Source: DASPTB01 sp035623615 (lineage in GTDB: Bacteria; Actinomycetota; UBA4738). From it: a stretch of DNA of 6,931 bases. Location of the stretch: NCBI GenBank assembly GCA_035623615.1, contig DASPTB010000162.1:1-6931 (forward strand). Direction: 5' to 3'. Under the pieces are notes generated by a model. The model saw nothing but the letters and a program-made list of their open reading frames with translations, was not told the DNA's origin and made no database searches. Made by a program: the position numbers and the translations under genes. This document shows positions 1-6,371 of the stretch, one piece after another. How positions within the stretch are numbered: position 1 is the stretch's first letter; the number at the start of each line of letters is the position of its first letter.

Positions 1-52
1 GTCGGTGGGACCGGGTCCACGTGTCTCTCCCGCGTCGACCGCCGGGTTCTGC

Positions 53-2917
53 TCACGCCCGCATCGACTCCCCTGCCCGGGGCGAGTGCCGGCGTCGCTG
101 GATCGCCTTGCGTGCCTCTTCGGCGAGAAAGATCACGGGAACGAACGCGAGCAGGTATGCCCACCACTCGGCGCCGACCGGACCCGTGCGGAACACGTCC
201 TGCAGGAACGGAACGTAGATGAGGGCTGCCGCGAAGACCAGCTCGAACGCGATGCCCCACAGCAGCATCCGGTTGCCGAACAGTCCGATCACGAAGGCGG
301 ATGCGCGTTCGGTCCGGCACGCGAACGCGTTCCCGACCTGCATGAGCACGATCCCGAGGAACACGATCGTGGACGCTTCGAGACCGACCTCCTTCGTGGG
401 CGCCGACGACTGCCCCCACGACCACCCGTGGGAGCGAAGGAAGAGGAAGAACGCGGACAGCACAACGACCGTGGTCATCCCGCCGAGGAACGCGTACCCG
501 CGCGTCAGCGATCCTGCCGAGAGCAGTCGCTCGGATCGCCGCCGGGGCGGCCGGGCCATGACGTCGGGCTCCGGACGCTCGACGCCCAGCGCGAGCGCGG
601 GCAGCGTCTCGGTTCCCAGGTCGATGGCGAGGATCTGCATGACGGTGAGGGGCAATGGGATCCGGAAGAGCGCGTAGAAGATGAACGGGATCGCCTCGGG
701 CGACAGGTGGGCGAAGATGTAGACGATGAACTTCCGCATGTTGTCGAAGATCGCGCGGCCCTCCTCGACCGCGCCGACGATTGTCGCGAAGTTGTCGTCG
801 ACGAGGATCATCTCGGCGGCCTCGCGTGCGACGTCGGTCCCCGCCATGCCCATCGCAACGCCGATGTCGGCTCGCTTGAGCGCCGGCGCGTCGTTCACGC
901 CGTCGCCGGTCACGGCGACGACCTCGCCCAGGTCGCGCAGCGCCGTCACGACGCGGAGCTTGTGCTCGGGCGTGGCCCTCGAGAAGATCACCTGCCCCGA
1001 GGTGAGCACGCCGTGCAGATCCTCGTCGCCCATCTCCTCCACGTCGGCGCCTTCCACGACCGTCACGGGCCCGTCCTGGACGATCCCGACCTGCCGCGCG
1101 ATCGACTCTGCCGTCAGGCCGTAGTCGCCGGTCACCATGACGACGCGAATGCCGGCGACGTGGCACTTCTGCACGGCGGCCGGGACCCCGTCGCGGGGAG
1201 GATCCTGCATCGCGACGAGTCCGGCGAACACCATCTGCTGCTCGATGTCACCCGGATGGGCGACGCCGACGAAGCGGTCGGCCTTCGGCGGCAGGTGCCG
1301 GTAGGCCATCGCCAGCACCCGGAGTCCCGAGCGGGCCATGCGGTCGTTCTCGCGAACGATGTCGCCCCGGCTCTCGTCGGTCAGGTCGACCTCCTCGCCG
1401 TCGATCAGCTCGCGCGTGCAGTGCTCGAGCATTTCTCGTGGGGCGCCCTTCACGAACGCGACGAGCTCTCCGCCGTCGGGTTGCGCGTGGTGAATGGTCG
1501 ACATCCGCTTGCGCTTCGGCTCGAACGCCATCTTCCGAACGACGGGCTGCAGGCGCTCGTCCTCCTCGCGGTCGAGACCGGCCTTCGCCGCCGCCACCAG
1601 CAGCGCGCCTTCCGTCGGGTCGCCGACGACGCGCCACCCGTCCTCGCCCTCGGGTGGGAGCAACCGTGCGGAGTTGCACAGGTGGCCGATGCGAAGGGCC
1701 GTCCGGAAGTCGGCGAGCGCCGTCGTCGCGACCGGCTCGCCGTCGATGGTGAGCTGCCCGACCGGCGCGTATCCGGCGCCTCCGACCGTCGCGAGCTTCC
1801 TTCCCGCCCAGACCTCCTTCACCGTCATCTGGTTCTTCGTGATCGTGCCGGTCTTGTCGGTGCAGATGACCGTGCACGACCCGAGCGTCTCGACGGATGA
1901 CAGCCGCTTCACGATCGCGTTGCGCGCCGCCATGCGCTGCACGCCCATCGCCAGCGCCAGCGTCATCGTCGGGAGGAGGCCTTCCGGAACGTTCCCGAGC
2001 ACGATGCCGATGGCGAAGACGGCGCCGCCCCGAAGCGTCAGGCCCGCAACCATGTACGCGAGGACGAAGAATCCGGCGCCCATCGCGACCGACAGCAGGG
2101 CGACCCGCTGGGCGACGCGGCCGACCTCGATCTGCAGCGGGCTGGGCTCGGGGCGCACCGACTGCGTCAGCTCGGCCGTGCGGCCGAACTCGGTTCGCAT
2201 GCCCGTGCGCACGACGACGGCCGTGGCGCTCCCGGAGGTGACGCTGCTCCCGGCGAACACCATGTTGTGCGCCTGCATGGGCGTCCGCGGCGGCTCCTGT
2301 TCGGCGTCGGCCGACTTGTGCACCGGTACGGCCTCGCCGGTGAGACTGGACTCGTCCGAGCGCACGTCGATGGCCTCGACCAGCCGCGCGTCGGCCGAGA
2401 CGCGGTCGCCCTCGTCGAGGCGCAGCACGTCCCCACGGACGAGCTCCTCCGCGGGGACCCGCGACTCCTCGCCGCCCCGGACCACCGTCGAGAATGTCGG
2501 GAGCAGCTTCTTCAGCGCGGCGACGGCGCGCTCGGCCCGGTTCTCCTGCAGGTAGCCGAACAGACCGTTCAGCACGATGACCGCCACGATCGCGACGGCG
2601 ATGGCCACTTGACCCGTCAGCAGGGCGAGCGCGGCGCCGGCCCACAGCAGCAGGGCGAACAGATGAACGAACTGCGCGAGGAACTTCCGCATCGGGCTCG
2701 GGCCCGGCAACTCCTCGATCTCGTTGCGACCGTCCTTCGCCAGTCGCTCGCGCACCTCGTCCAGAGTGAGCCCCGCCGGGCGTGAATCGAGGGCGGCGAA
2801 CACGTCGCCGTGCTCCAGGACCGAGAGGCGTGCAAGGTCCTGGGCAGGGACCGGTGGTCCCAGCTGCCCTTGCTGCCTGTGCTCCCCGACGGTGTCCGGC
2901 TCACGACGCAGCTCCAT
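53..2917 (-). CDS. P2-type cation-transporting P-type ATPase (Na,K-ATPase/CtpF-like)
   Basis: This is an inner-membrane pump that moves cations using ATP through an aspartyl-phosphate intermediate. Numbering from the ATG at 2917 (954 aa): an N-terminal cation-ATPase domain (about 34-75); M1-M2 about 79-124; an actuator domain with TGEA at 193-196 (usually TGES); M3-M4 about 271-323 with PEGLLP from 311; the phosphorylation site DKTGT at 354-358; nucleotide-domain motifs GDPTEGAL (432-439) and KGAP (490-493); DPPR (572-575); TGDGVNDAP (670-678); and M5-M10 about 730-934. The length is normal and no motif is missing. M5-M6 aligns without gaps to my recollection of Na,K-ATPase (IPLPL, IDLGTE), but the transported ion cannot be assigned. 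An in-frame GTG lies directly upstream at 2920; the ATG is better spaced from the ribosome binding site. The gene diverges from usp, as ctpF and a USP gene sit side by side in Mycobacterium tuberculosis. The family call is sure; the substrate is not. Confidence 0.96.
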   Translation of the reverse strand: MELRREPDTVGEHRQQGQLGPPVPAQDLARLSVLEHGDVFAALDSRPAGLTLDEVRERLAKDGRNEIEELPGPSPMRKFLAQFVHLFALLLWAGAALALLTGQVAIAVAIVAVIVLNGLFGYLQENRAERAVAALKKLLPTFSTVVRGGEESRVPAEELVRGDVLRLDEGDRVSADARLVEAIDVRSDESSLTGEAVPVHKSADAEQEPPRTPMQAHNMVFAGSSVTSGSATAVVVRTGMRTEFGRTAELTQSVRPEPSPLQIEVGRVAQRVALLSVAMGAGFFVLAYMVAGLTLRGGAVFAIGIVLGNVPEGLLPTMTLALAMGVQRMAARNAIVKRLSSVETLGSCTVICTDKTGTITKNQMTVKEVWAGRKLATVGGAGYAPVGQLTIDGEPVATTALADFRTALRIGHLCNSARLLPPEGEDGWRVVGDPTEGALLVAAAKAGLDREEDERLQPVVRKMAFEPKRKRMSTIHHAQPDGGELVAFVKGAPREMLEHCTRELIDGEEVDLTDESRGDIVRENDRMARSGLRVLAMAYRHLPPKADRFVGVAHPGDIEQQMVFAGLVAMQDPPRDGVPAAVQKCHVAGIRVVMVTGDYGLTAESIARQVGIVQDGPVTVVEGADVEEMGDEDLHGVLTSGQVIFSRATPEHKLRVVTALRDLGEVVAVTGDGVNDAPALKRADIGVAMGMAGTDVAREAAEMILVDDNFATIVGAVEEGRAIFDNMRKFIVYIFAHLSPEAIPFIFYALFRIPLPLTVMQILAIDLGTETLPALALGVERPEPDVMARPPRRRSERLLSAGSLTRGYAFLGGMTTVVVLSAFFLFLRSHGWSWGQSSAPTKEVGLEASTIVFLGIVLMQVGNAFACRTERASAFVIGLFGNRMLLWGIAFELVFAAALIYVPFLQDVFRTGPVGAEWWAYLLAFVPVIFLAEEARKAIQRRRHSPRAGESMRA

Positions 2918-2923
2918 CACGGG

Positions 2924-2929
2924 TCTCCC
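2924..2929 (-). promoter_or_regulatory. ribosome binding site of the P-type ATPase
   Basis: The minus strand reads GGGAGA, followed by CCC, GTG and ATG. The spacer is 3 nt to the GTG at 2920 but 6 nt to the ATG at 2917. This favours the ATG as start and makes the preceding GTG part of the leader. Confidence 0.6.
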
Positions 2930-2973
2930 ATTGCCCTCTCACCGCAAGCCTCGCCTCTTCGCCGCAGGAGCCC

Positions 2974-2987
2974 GCCGACCGGTCGGC
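2974..2987. repeat. 14-bp perfect palindrome, candidate operator
   Basis: GCCGACCGGTCGGC is identical to its own reverse complement. It lies in the middle of the gap between two divergent genes, about 57 bp from the ATPase start and 94 bp from the usp start. That is where a dimeric regulator controlling both promoters could bind. The regulator role is inference; the DNA is GC-rich, so short palindromes also arise by chance. Confidence 0.45.
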
Positions 2988-3003
2988 CCCTCGCAAGAGG
3001 GCC
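2985..3003. repeat. small hairpin with GCAA tetraloop in the usp upstream region
   Basis: CCCTC (2988-2992) pairs with GAGGG (2997-3001) around the loop GCAA, a GNRA-type tetraloop on the plus strand. Two further G-C pairs (2985-2986 with 3002-3003) form if C2987 is bulged. It abuts the 14-bp palindrome. It would sit in the usp leader only if transcription starts upstream of it, and no promoter could be placed. It has no T-run, so it is not a typical terminator. Confidence 0.3.
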
Positions 3004-3034
3004 GAACGGCAGCGGGGGCGTGGCGCCGAACGGC
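3001..3034. repeat. two direct copies of a 10-bp box upstream of usp
   Basis: GCCGAACGGC occurs at 3001-3010 and exactly again at 3025-3034, start to start 24 bp. Each copy is itself an inverted repeat (GCCG-AA-CGGC). The pair lies 47-80 bp upstream of the usp start, where regulator sites are common. Its function as an operator is inference. Confidence 0.35.
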
Positions 3035-3065
3035 CCATCATGACGGAAGAAGTTGGGACGAGCGC

Positions 3066-3072
3066 AAGGAGG
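3066..3072 (+). promoter_or_regulatory. ribosome binding site of usp
   Basis: AAGGAGG is a near-perfect Shine-Dalgarno sequence, 8 nt before the ATG at 3081. It fixes the start of the universal stress protein and rules out longer in-frame readings that run back into the intergenic region and the ATPase gene. Confidence 0.9.
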
Positions 3073-3080
3073 CGGCGACG

Positions 3081-3524
3081 ATGGACGAGCTGATCGTGGT
3101 CGGGGTCGACGGTTCGGAGACGGCGAGGCTTGCGACGAGATGGGCGGCGCGGGAGGCCAAGCAACGCGGAGCGACCCTGCGGCTCGTGACCGCGTGGAGC
3201 CTGCCATCGGGGACCTATTACGGGCCGGCGCCGGTCTCGGACGAGATGGTGAAGGACCTGGTGAAGGCCGCGGAAGACACCGTCGCGCTCGCGGCGCAGG
3301 AGGTCCGGGACGAGGCGGGGCTGATCGACGTCGAGACGTCGATCGAGGAAGGACAGGCCACGCAGGTGTTGATGGACGCCGCGAAGTCGGCCGATCTCGT
3401 GGTCGTCGGCTCGAGGGGGCTCGGCGGCTTCCGTGAGCTGCTGCTCGGCTCCGTGAGCCAGCAGCTGGCGCACTACGCGGCGTGCCCGGTCGTGATCGTC
3501 CGCCACGTCCACGCCGCGGCGTGA
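3081..3524 (+). CDS. universal stress protein, UspA family, ATP-binding type
   Basis: A single-domain universal stress protein of 147 aa, the usual length for one Usp domain. It starts with the typical first strand IVVGVDGS (5-12; Asp10 is the usual adenine contact). It ends with LVVVGSRG, nine residues, then GS (Gly110-x-x-Gly113-9x-Gly123-Ser124), the G-2x-G-9x-G(S/T) motif of ATP-binding Usps, followed by CPVVIVR. No signal peptide or membrane segment is seen, so it should be cytoplasmic and probably dimeric. Such proteins bind ATP or other nucleotides and respond to starvation, hypoxia or membrane stress; a specific role cannot be read from sequence. It diverges from the P-type ATPase across about 163 bp containing palindromic boxes, so shared regulation is plausible. 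Its stop is 12 bp from the convergent synthetase stop. Confidence 0.94.
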   Translation: MDELIVVGVDGSETARLATRWAAREAKQRGATLRLVTAWSLPSGTYYGPAPVSDEMVKDLVKAAEDTVALAAQEVRDEAGLIDVETSIEEGQATQVLMDAAKSADLVVVGSRGLGGFRELLLGSVSQQLAHYAACPVVIVRHVHAAA

Positions 3525-3540
3525 CGGCGCAGCGCCTCAC
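3521..3540. terminator. inverted repeat spanning two convergent stop codons, possible bidirectional terminator
   Basis: GTGA (3521-3524, containing the usp stop) pairs with TCAC (3537-3540, the synthetase stop on the other strand). Inside, GGCGC (3526-3530) mirrors GCGCC (3532-3536), with C3525 unpaired. A 7-bp stem with a 5-nt loop can form in either transcript. There is no T-tract, so an intrinsic terminator is only a possibility. Confidence 0.35.
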
Positions 3541-6263
3541 CCGAGCGGTCGGCGCGCGCCGATCAGCTCGGGTGGCGGCGCGTGTTCGAGGCGCACGCGC
3601 GCGTCGACGACGACGATGCCTTCCTCCAATACCTTGACGGGGTTCAGGTCCATCTCCGCGATCTCGGGATGTGCCTCGACCATCGCTCCGACGCGCAGCA
3701 GGAGGTCTTCCACCGCGGCGACGTCGGCGCGTGGTGCGCCGCGATAGCCGTCGAGCAGCGGGAAGGTCGCCAGCGAGCGAACCATCTCCGCGGCTGCGAC
3801 GTCGGTGAGCGGCGTGATGCGCACAGCGACGTCGTTCAGCAGCTCCGCCGTGGTGCCTCCGGCCCCGCACGCGAGCACCGGCCCGAACGACGCGTCGTGA
3901 ACCACGCCGACGAGGAGCTCCACGCCGCCCGGCACCATCCGCTGGACGAGGAACCCTTCGACCTCGAAGCCCGCCCGTTCCACCTCGGCCGCCATCCCGT
4001 CGGCCGCCTCGGTCACGTCGCTCCTGCCCTGCAGGTCGAGGAGCACGCCGCCCGCCTCGGTCTTGTGCACGAGCGCCGGAGCCAGTGCCTTCAACGCGAC
4101 TGCGCCACCGAGCTCCTCGGCCGCGGCGCCCGCCTCCTCGGGCGTGGACACCACACGGGCCGGTGGGAGCGGGATCCCGTAGCAGTCCAGGAGCCGGGCG
4201 ACCGCCTGGGGGCCCAGCCATCCTCTGCCATCAGACAGTTCGCGCGCGACGAGCGCCGCCGCCTCCGCGCCCCGCACGTCGAGGTCGGGAACGGCGCCCG
4301 CCGGGCGGGCGCGCCACTGCGTCCAGCGGACCGCGCGCGTCAGCGCGCGGGCCGCGTCCTCCGGGAAGCCGTAGGTCGCGAGGGCCGGGCCGCCGCCCTC
4401 GCGCAGCTCGGGCGGCGGCCCGGCCGAGCTGACGAACACGACCAGGAGCGGGAGCGCTCCCTCGACACGCTCGGCGGCGCGGCGGATCTCGCGCGCCACG
4501 TCCTCGGGCCGGGTGACGAGCGGCGGGACGAAGATGACGATGAGCGCGTCGGCCACGCGAGCGCGCGCGATCGCCTCGATCGCGCGCCCGAACTGCTCGG
4601 CCGTGGCCGAGGCGATCATGTCGACGGGGTTTCCCACGGCCGCCTGCGGCGACAGGAAGGAGGCGAGCTCCTTGCGCAGTTCGTCGGGGAGCGGCGGCAC
4701 CTCGAGGCCGCTGCCCTCGCAGGCGTCGGCGCACAGGATCCCCGCCCCGCCGGCGTTGGTGACGATCGCGACCCGCGGGCCGGCCGGAGGCGGCTGGCTC
4801 GACAGGAGGGCCGCTACGTCGAACATCTCGGCGAGCGAGTCGGTCCGGATCACCCCCGACTGCTCGAACAGGGCGTCGACGGTGACGTCCGAACCCTGGA
4901 GCAGCGCCCCCGTGTGCGACGAGGTCGCCCGCAGGCCGGCCTTCGTCCGGCCGCTCTTCACCGCCAGGATCGGCTTCGAGCGTCCGATCCGGCTGCTGTT
5001 GCGCGCGAAGCTCCGCGGATTGCCGAACGACTCGAGGTACAGCATGACCAGGTCGGTGTCCTCGTCGCTCTCCCAGTAGTGGAGGAGGTCGTTCCCCGAG
5101 ATGTCGGCCTTGTTGCCCACCGACACGAACGTCGACATGCCGAGGCCCCGAGCCTGCATGAGATCCATCACCGCCAGTCCGAGGGCGCCGCTCTGCGACA
5201 GGAACCCGACCCTGCCGCGGGCCGGGAACACCGGCGAGAAGGTCGCGTTCAGCAAGACGTCGGGGTTCGTGTTGAGGACGCCCATGCAGTTGGGGCCGAC
5301 CAGGCGCATCCCCGCCTCACGGCAGATCTCCAGCAGCTCGCGCTGCCGTTCAACCCCTTCGCGTCCGACCTCCGCGAACCCGGCGGAGATGACGACCAGC
5401 GCGCCCACGCCCTTGGCCGCGGCGGAGCGCGCCGCGTCCGCGACGCGCTCCGCCGGCACGACGATCACGGCGAGGTCGACGGGCTCGGGGATGTTCTCCA
5501 CGGTGGGGAACGCGCGAACTTCCTGCACCTCCTCGGCGTTCGGGTTCACCGGGTACACGCGGCCGGTGAAGCCGCTTGCGAGCAGGTTCGCGAAGACGGC
5601 GCCGCCGATCGAATCCGGGCGGCGCGACGCGCCGATCACGGCGACCGACCGCGGCGCGAGGATCGTCCCAAGGGCCGCCGCGGCGGCGGTCTGCTCGCGA
5701 CGGTCGAAGCGCTCGAGCGCCTCGGGGGTGAGCGACGTCGGGAACTCGGCCTGGATCCAGCCCGGCGACGACTTGAGCTCCACGGGGAAGCCGCTTTCCC
5801 GGAACACGTCGATCATGCGGTGGTTCTGCGGAAGCACGATGGCCTCGAACGTTTCGATCCCGTTCTCCGACGCGTGCTGTGCCAGGTGGGCGAGGAGCAA
5901 CGTCCCGAGTCCCTTTCCCTGGAGCTCGTCGGCGACGGCGAGTGCCGCTTCGGCCCGCGCGCCGTTCGTCCGGAAGTAGATCGCGTGCCCGACGAGCCTC
6001 GGATGCACGCCGGTCGTCGCGACGAGCGCATACCGGTCGCGATAGTCGACGTCGACCGAGTGACGTGCCTCGCGCTCGACGTCGACGGAGGCGGAGAAGA
6101 AACGGAACGCGCGCGAGTCCGGGGAGAGATCTCGCAGGAACCCGAGCATGTCCGGCTCGTCCTGGGCGGTGGCCGGTCGGATGTGGACCGTCGAGCCGTC
6201 GCGCAGGACGACGTCCGCCTCCCGACGATCCGGGGTTCCGGGGACGCCGCCCATGTCGTCCAT
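3537..6263 (-). CDS. GNAT N-acetyltransferase fused to NDP-forming acyl-CoA synthetase (Pat/ACD-like)
   Basis: A two-part cytoplasmic enzyme of 908 aa. Residues about 17-175 are a GNAT acetyltransferase, with acetyl-CoA motif QGKGLG (115-120) and a candidate catalytic Glu105. About 196-330 is a CoA-binding Rossmann domain (VAVIGASRRP; PVNP; LVGPNCMG). About 348-655 are succinyl-CoA-ligase-like domains with SQSGAL (356-361), VGNKADISGNDLL (382-394) and SHTGAL, whose His450 matches the phospho-histidine of ADP-forming acetyl-CoA synthetases. About 675-895 is an ATP-grasp domain with HKTEAGGV (His733), GAGGTTAELLNDVA and MDLNPV (871-876). Pat/PatZ acetyltransferases combine the same parts with GNAT at the C terminus; the GNAT-first order is known from Streptomyces PatA. 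It may acetylate lysines (AMP-forming acetyl-CoA synthetase is the usual Pat target), make or use acyl-CoA with NDP/NTP, or both. No Shine-Dalgarno sequence precedes the start; an ATG at 6254 is an alternative. Confidence 0.93.
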   Translation of the reverse strand: MDDMGGVPGTPDRREADVVLRDGSTVHIRPATAQDEPDMLGFLRDLSPDSRAFRFFSASVDVEREARHSVDVDYRDRYALVATTGVHPRLVGHAIYFRTNGARAEAALAVADELQGKGLGTLLLAHLAQHASENGIETFEAIVLPQNHRMIDVFRESGFPVELKSSPGWIQAEFPTSLTPEALERFDRREQTAAAAALGTILAPRSVAVIGASRRPDSIGGAVFANLLASGFTGRVYPVNPNAEEVQEVRAFPTVENIPEPVDLAVIVVPAERVADAARSAAAKGVGALVVISAGFAEVGREGVERQRELLEICREAGMRLVGPNCMGVLNTNPDVLLNATFSPVFPARGRVGFLSQSGALGLAVMDLMQARGLGMSTFVSVGNKADISGNDLLHYWESDEDTDLVMLYLESFGNPRSFARNSSRIGRSKPILAVKSGRTKAGLRATSSHTGALLQGSDVTVDALFEQSGVIRTDSLAEMFDVAALLSSQPPPAGPRVAIVTNAGGAGILCADACEGSGLEVPPLPDELRKELASFLSPQAAVGNPVDMIASATAEQFGRAIEAIARARVADALIVIFVPPLVTRPEDVAREIRRAAERVEGALPLLVVFVSSAGPPPELREGGGPALATYGFPEDAARALTRAVRWTQWRARPAGAVPDLDVRGAEAAALVARELSDGRGWLGPQAVARLLDCYGIPLPPARVVSTPEEAGAAAEELGGAVALKALAPALVHKTEAGGVLLDLQGRSDVTEAADGMAAEVERAGFEVEGFLVQRMVPGGVELLVGVVHDASFGPVLACGAGGTTAELLNDVAVRITPLTDVAAAEMVRSLATFPLLDGYRGAPRADVAAVEDLLLRVGAMVEAHPEIAEMDLNPVKVLEEGIVVVDARVRLEHAPPPELIGARRPLG
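4331..4350. repeat. 8-bp-arm inverted repeat inside the synthetase gene
   Basis: CCGCGCGC (4331-4338) and GCGCGCGG (4343-4350) are perfect reverse complements separated by GTCA, giving a compact 8-bp stem with a 4-nt loop. It lies in the coding DNA of the linker before the ATP-grasp domain. It is one of three inverted repeats within about 260 bp. Confidence 0.55.
4383..4425. repeat. 16-bp perfect GC-only inverted repeat inside the synthetase gene
   Basis: The 16 bases at 4383-4398 (GGCCGGGCCGCCGCCC) are perfectly complementary to those at 4410-4425 (GGGCGGCGGCCCGGCC), around an 11-nt loop. Every pair is G-C, so both DNA cruciform and mRNA hairpin should be very stable. On the coding strand it spells residues about 614-627, a Pro-Pro-Pro ... 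Gly-Gly-Gly stretch in a surface-loop-like segment of the flavodoxin-like domain. The structure is seen directly; any function is unknown. Confidence 0.8.
4563..4587. repeat. 11-bp-arm inverted repeat inside the synthetase gene
   Basis: GCGCGCGATCG (4563-4573) and CGATCGCGCGC (4577-4587) are perfect reverse complements with a 3-bp centre CCT. Each arm contains CGATCG, and 4567-4574 is the octamer GCGATCGC. On the coding strand it encodes AIEAIARA (about residues 561-568), a helix-like segment, so part of the symmetry follows from the repeated Ala-Ile codons. Confidence 0.65.
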
Positions 6264-6288
6264 CGTATAGAAGCCGTCGAAGGGGCAA
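6262..6288 (-). promoter_or_regulatory. possible promoter of the GNAT-synthetase gene, leaderless type
   Basis: On the minus strand TACGAT (6267-6262) fits the TAnnnT pattern of a -10 box, with TTGCCC (6288-6283) as a weak -35 at a short 15-nt spacing. The -10 ends 7 nt before the A of the ATG at 6254, the spacing expected for a leaderless transcript starting there. No Shine-Dalgarno sequence is present before either ATG, which is why I considered it. Confidence 0.3.
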
Positions 6289-6341
6289 TCGGCCCGCCGG
6301 CCCCCGGGTCTGGCGGCACACGGGACGCGGCGGCCTCGGGC

Positions 6342-6347
6342 TACAAT
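6342..6347 (+). promoter_or_regulatory. -10 box of the CBS-domain gene promoter
   Basis: TACAAT is a good -10 hexamer in otherwise very GC-rich DNA. Transcription would start near 6354, giving a leader of about 23 nt that includes the ribosome binding site. No recognisable -35 element lies at the usual distance, which is common in actinobacterial promoters. Confidence 0.45.
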
Positions 6348-6365
6348 GACGCGCCAACGACCCGT

Positions 6366-6371
6366 GGGGGG
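6366..6371 (+). promoter_or_regulatory. ribosome binding site of the CBS-domain gene
   Basis: GGGGGG followed by TAGAG sits 5 nt before the ATG at 6377. It is a purine-rich but imperfect Shine-Dalgarno sequence. Confidence 0.45.

Noticed and set aside
1..52. Possible GTG start (18-20, minus strand) of a next gene after the ATPase, preceded by GGGAG, and an imperfect inverted repeat at 5-20
   Set aside because: Only six codons are visible, and the repeat has a short 5-bp core with one bulge and no T-run. Neither a gene nor a terminator can be supported.
5..1900. 631-codon open frame on the plus strand, opposite the P-type ATPase
   Set aside because: Same exact codon register and same explanation; it ends where the ATPase uses a TCA serine codon. 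Its product is low-complexity, rich in Arg, Asp and His, and matches no family.
3053..3059. TTGGGAC, resembling half of a DosR operator
   Set aside because: No matching second half follows, and it sits 22 bp before the start codon next to the ribosome binding site, a poor place for an activator site.
3040..3093. 17-codon upstream frame overlapping the usp start (possible leader peptide)
   Set aside because: It has no ribosome binding site, and its Arg-rich run comes from the usp Shine-Dalgarno sequence and the GC-rich spacer.
3438..3465. Inverted repeat GGCTC-CGT-GAGCC with outer GCTGCT/AGCAGC near the end of usp
   Set aside because: It lies within the conserved GS motif and following helix of usp and is explained by codon choice; the outer arms need a 4-nt bulge.
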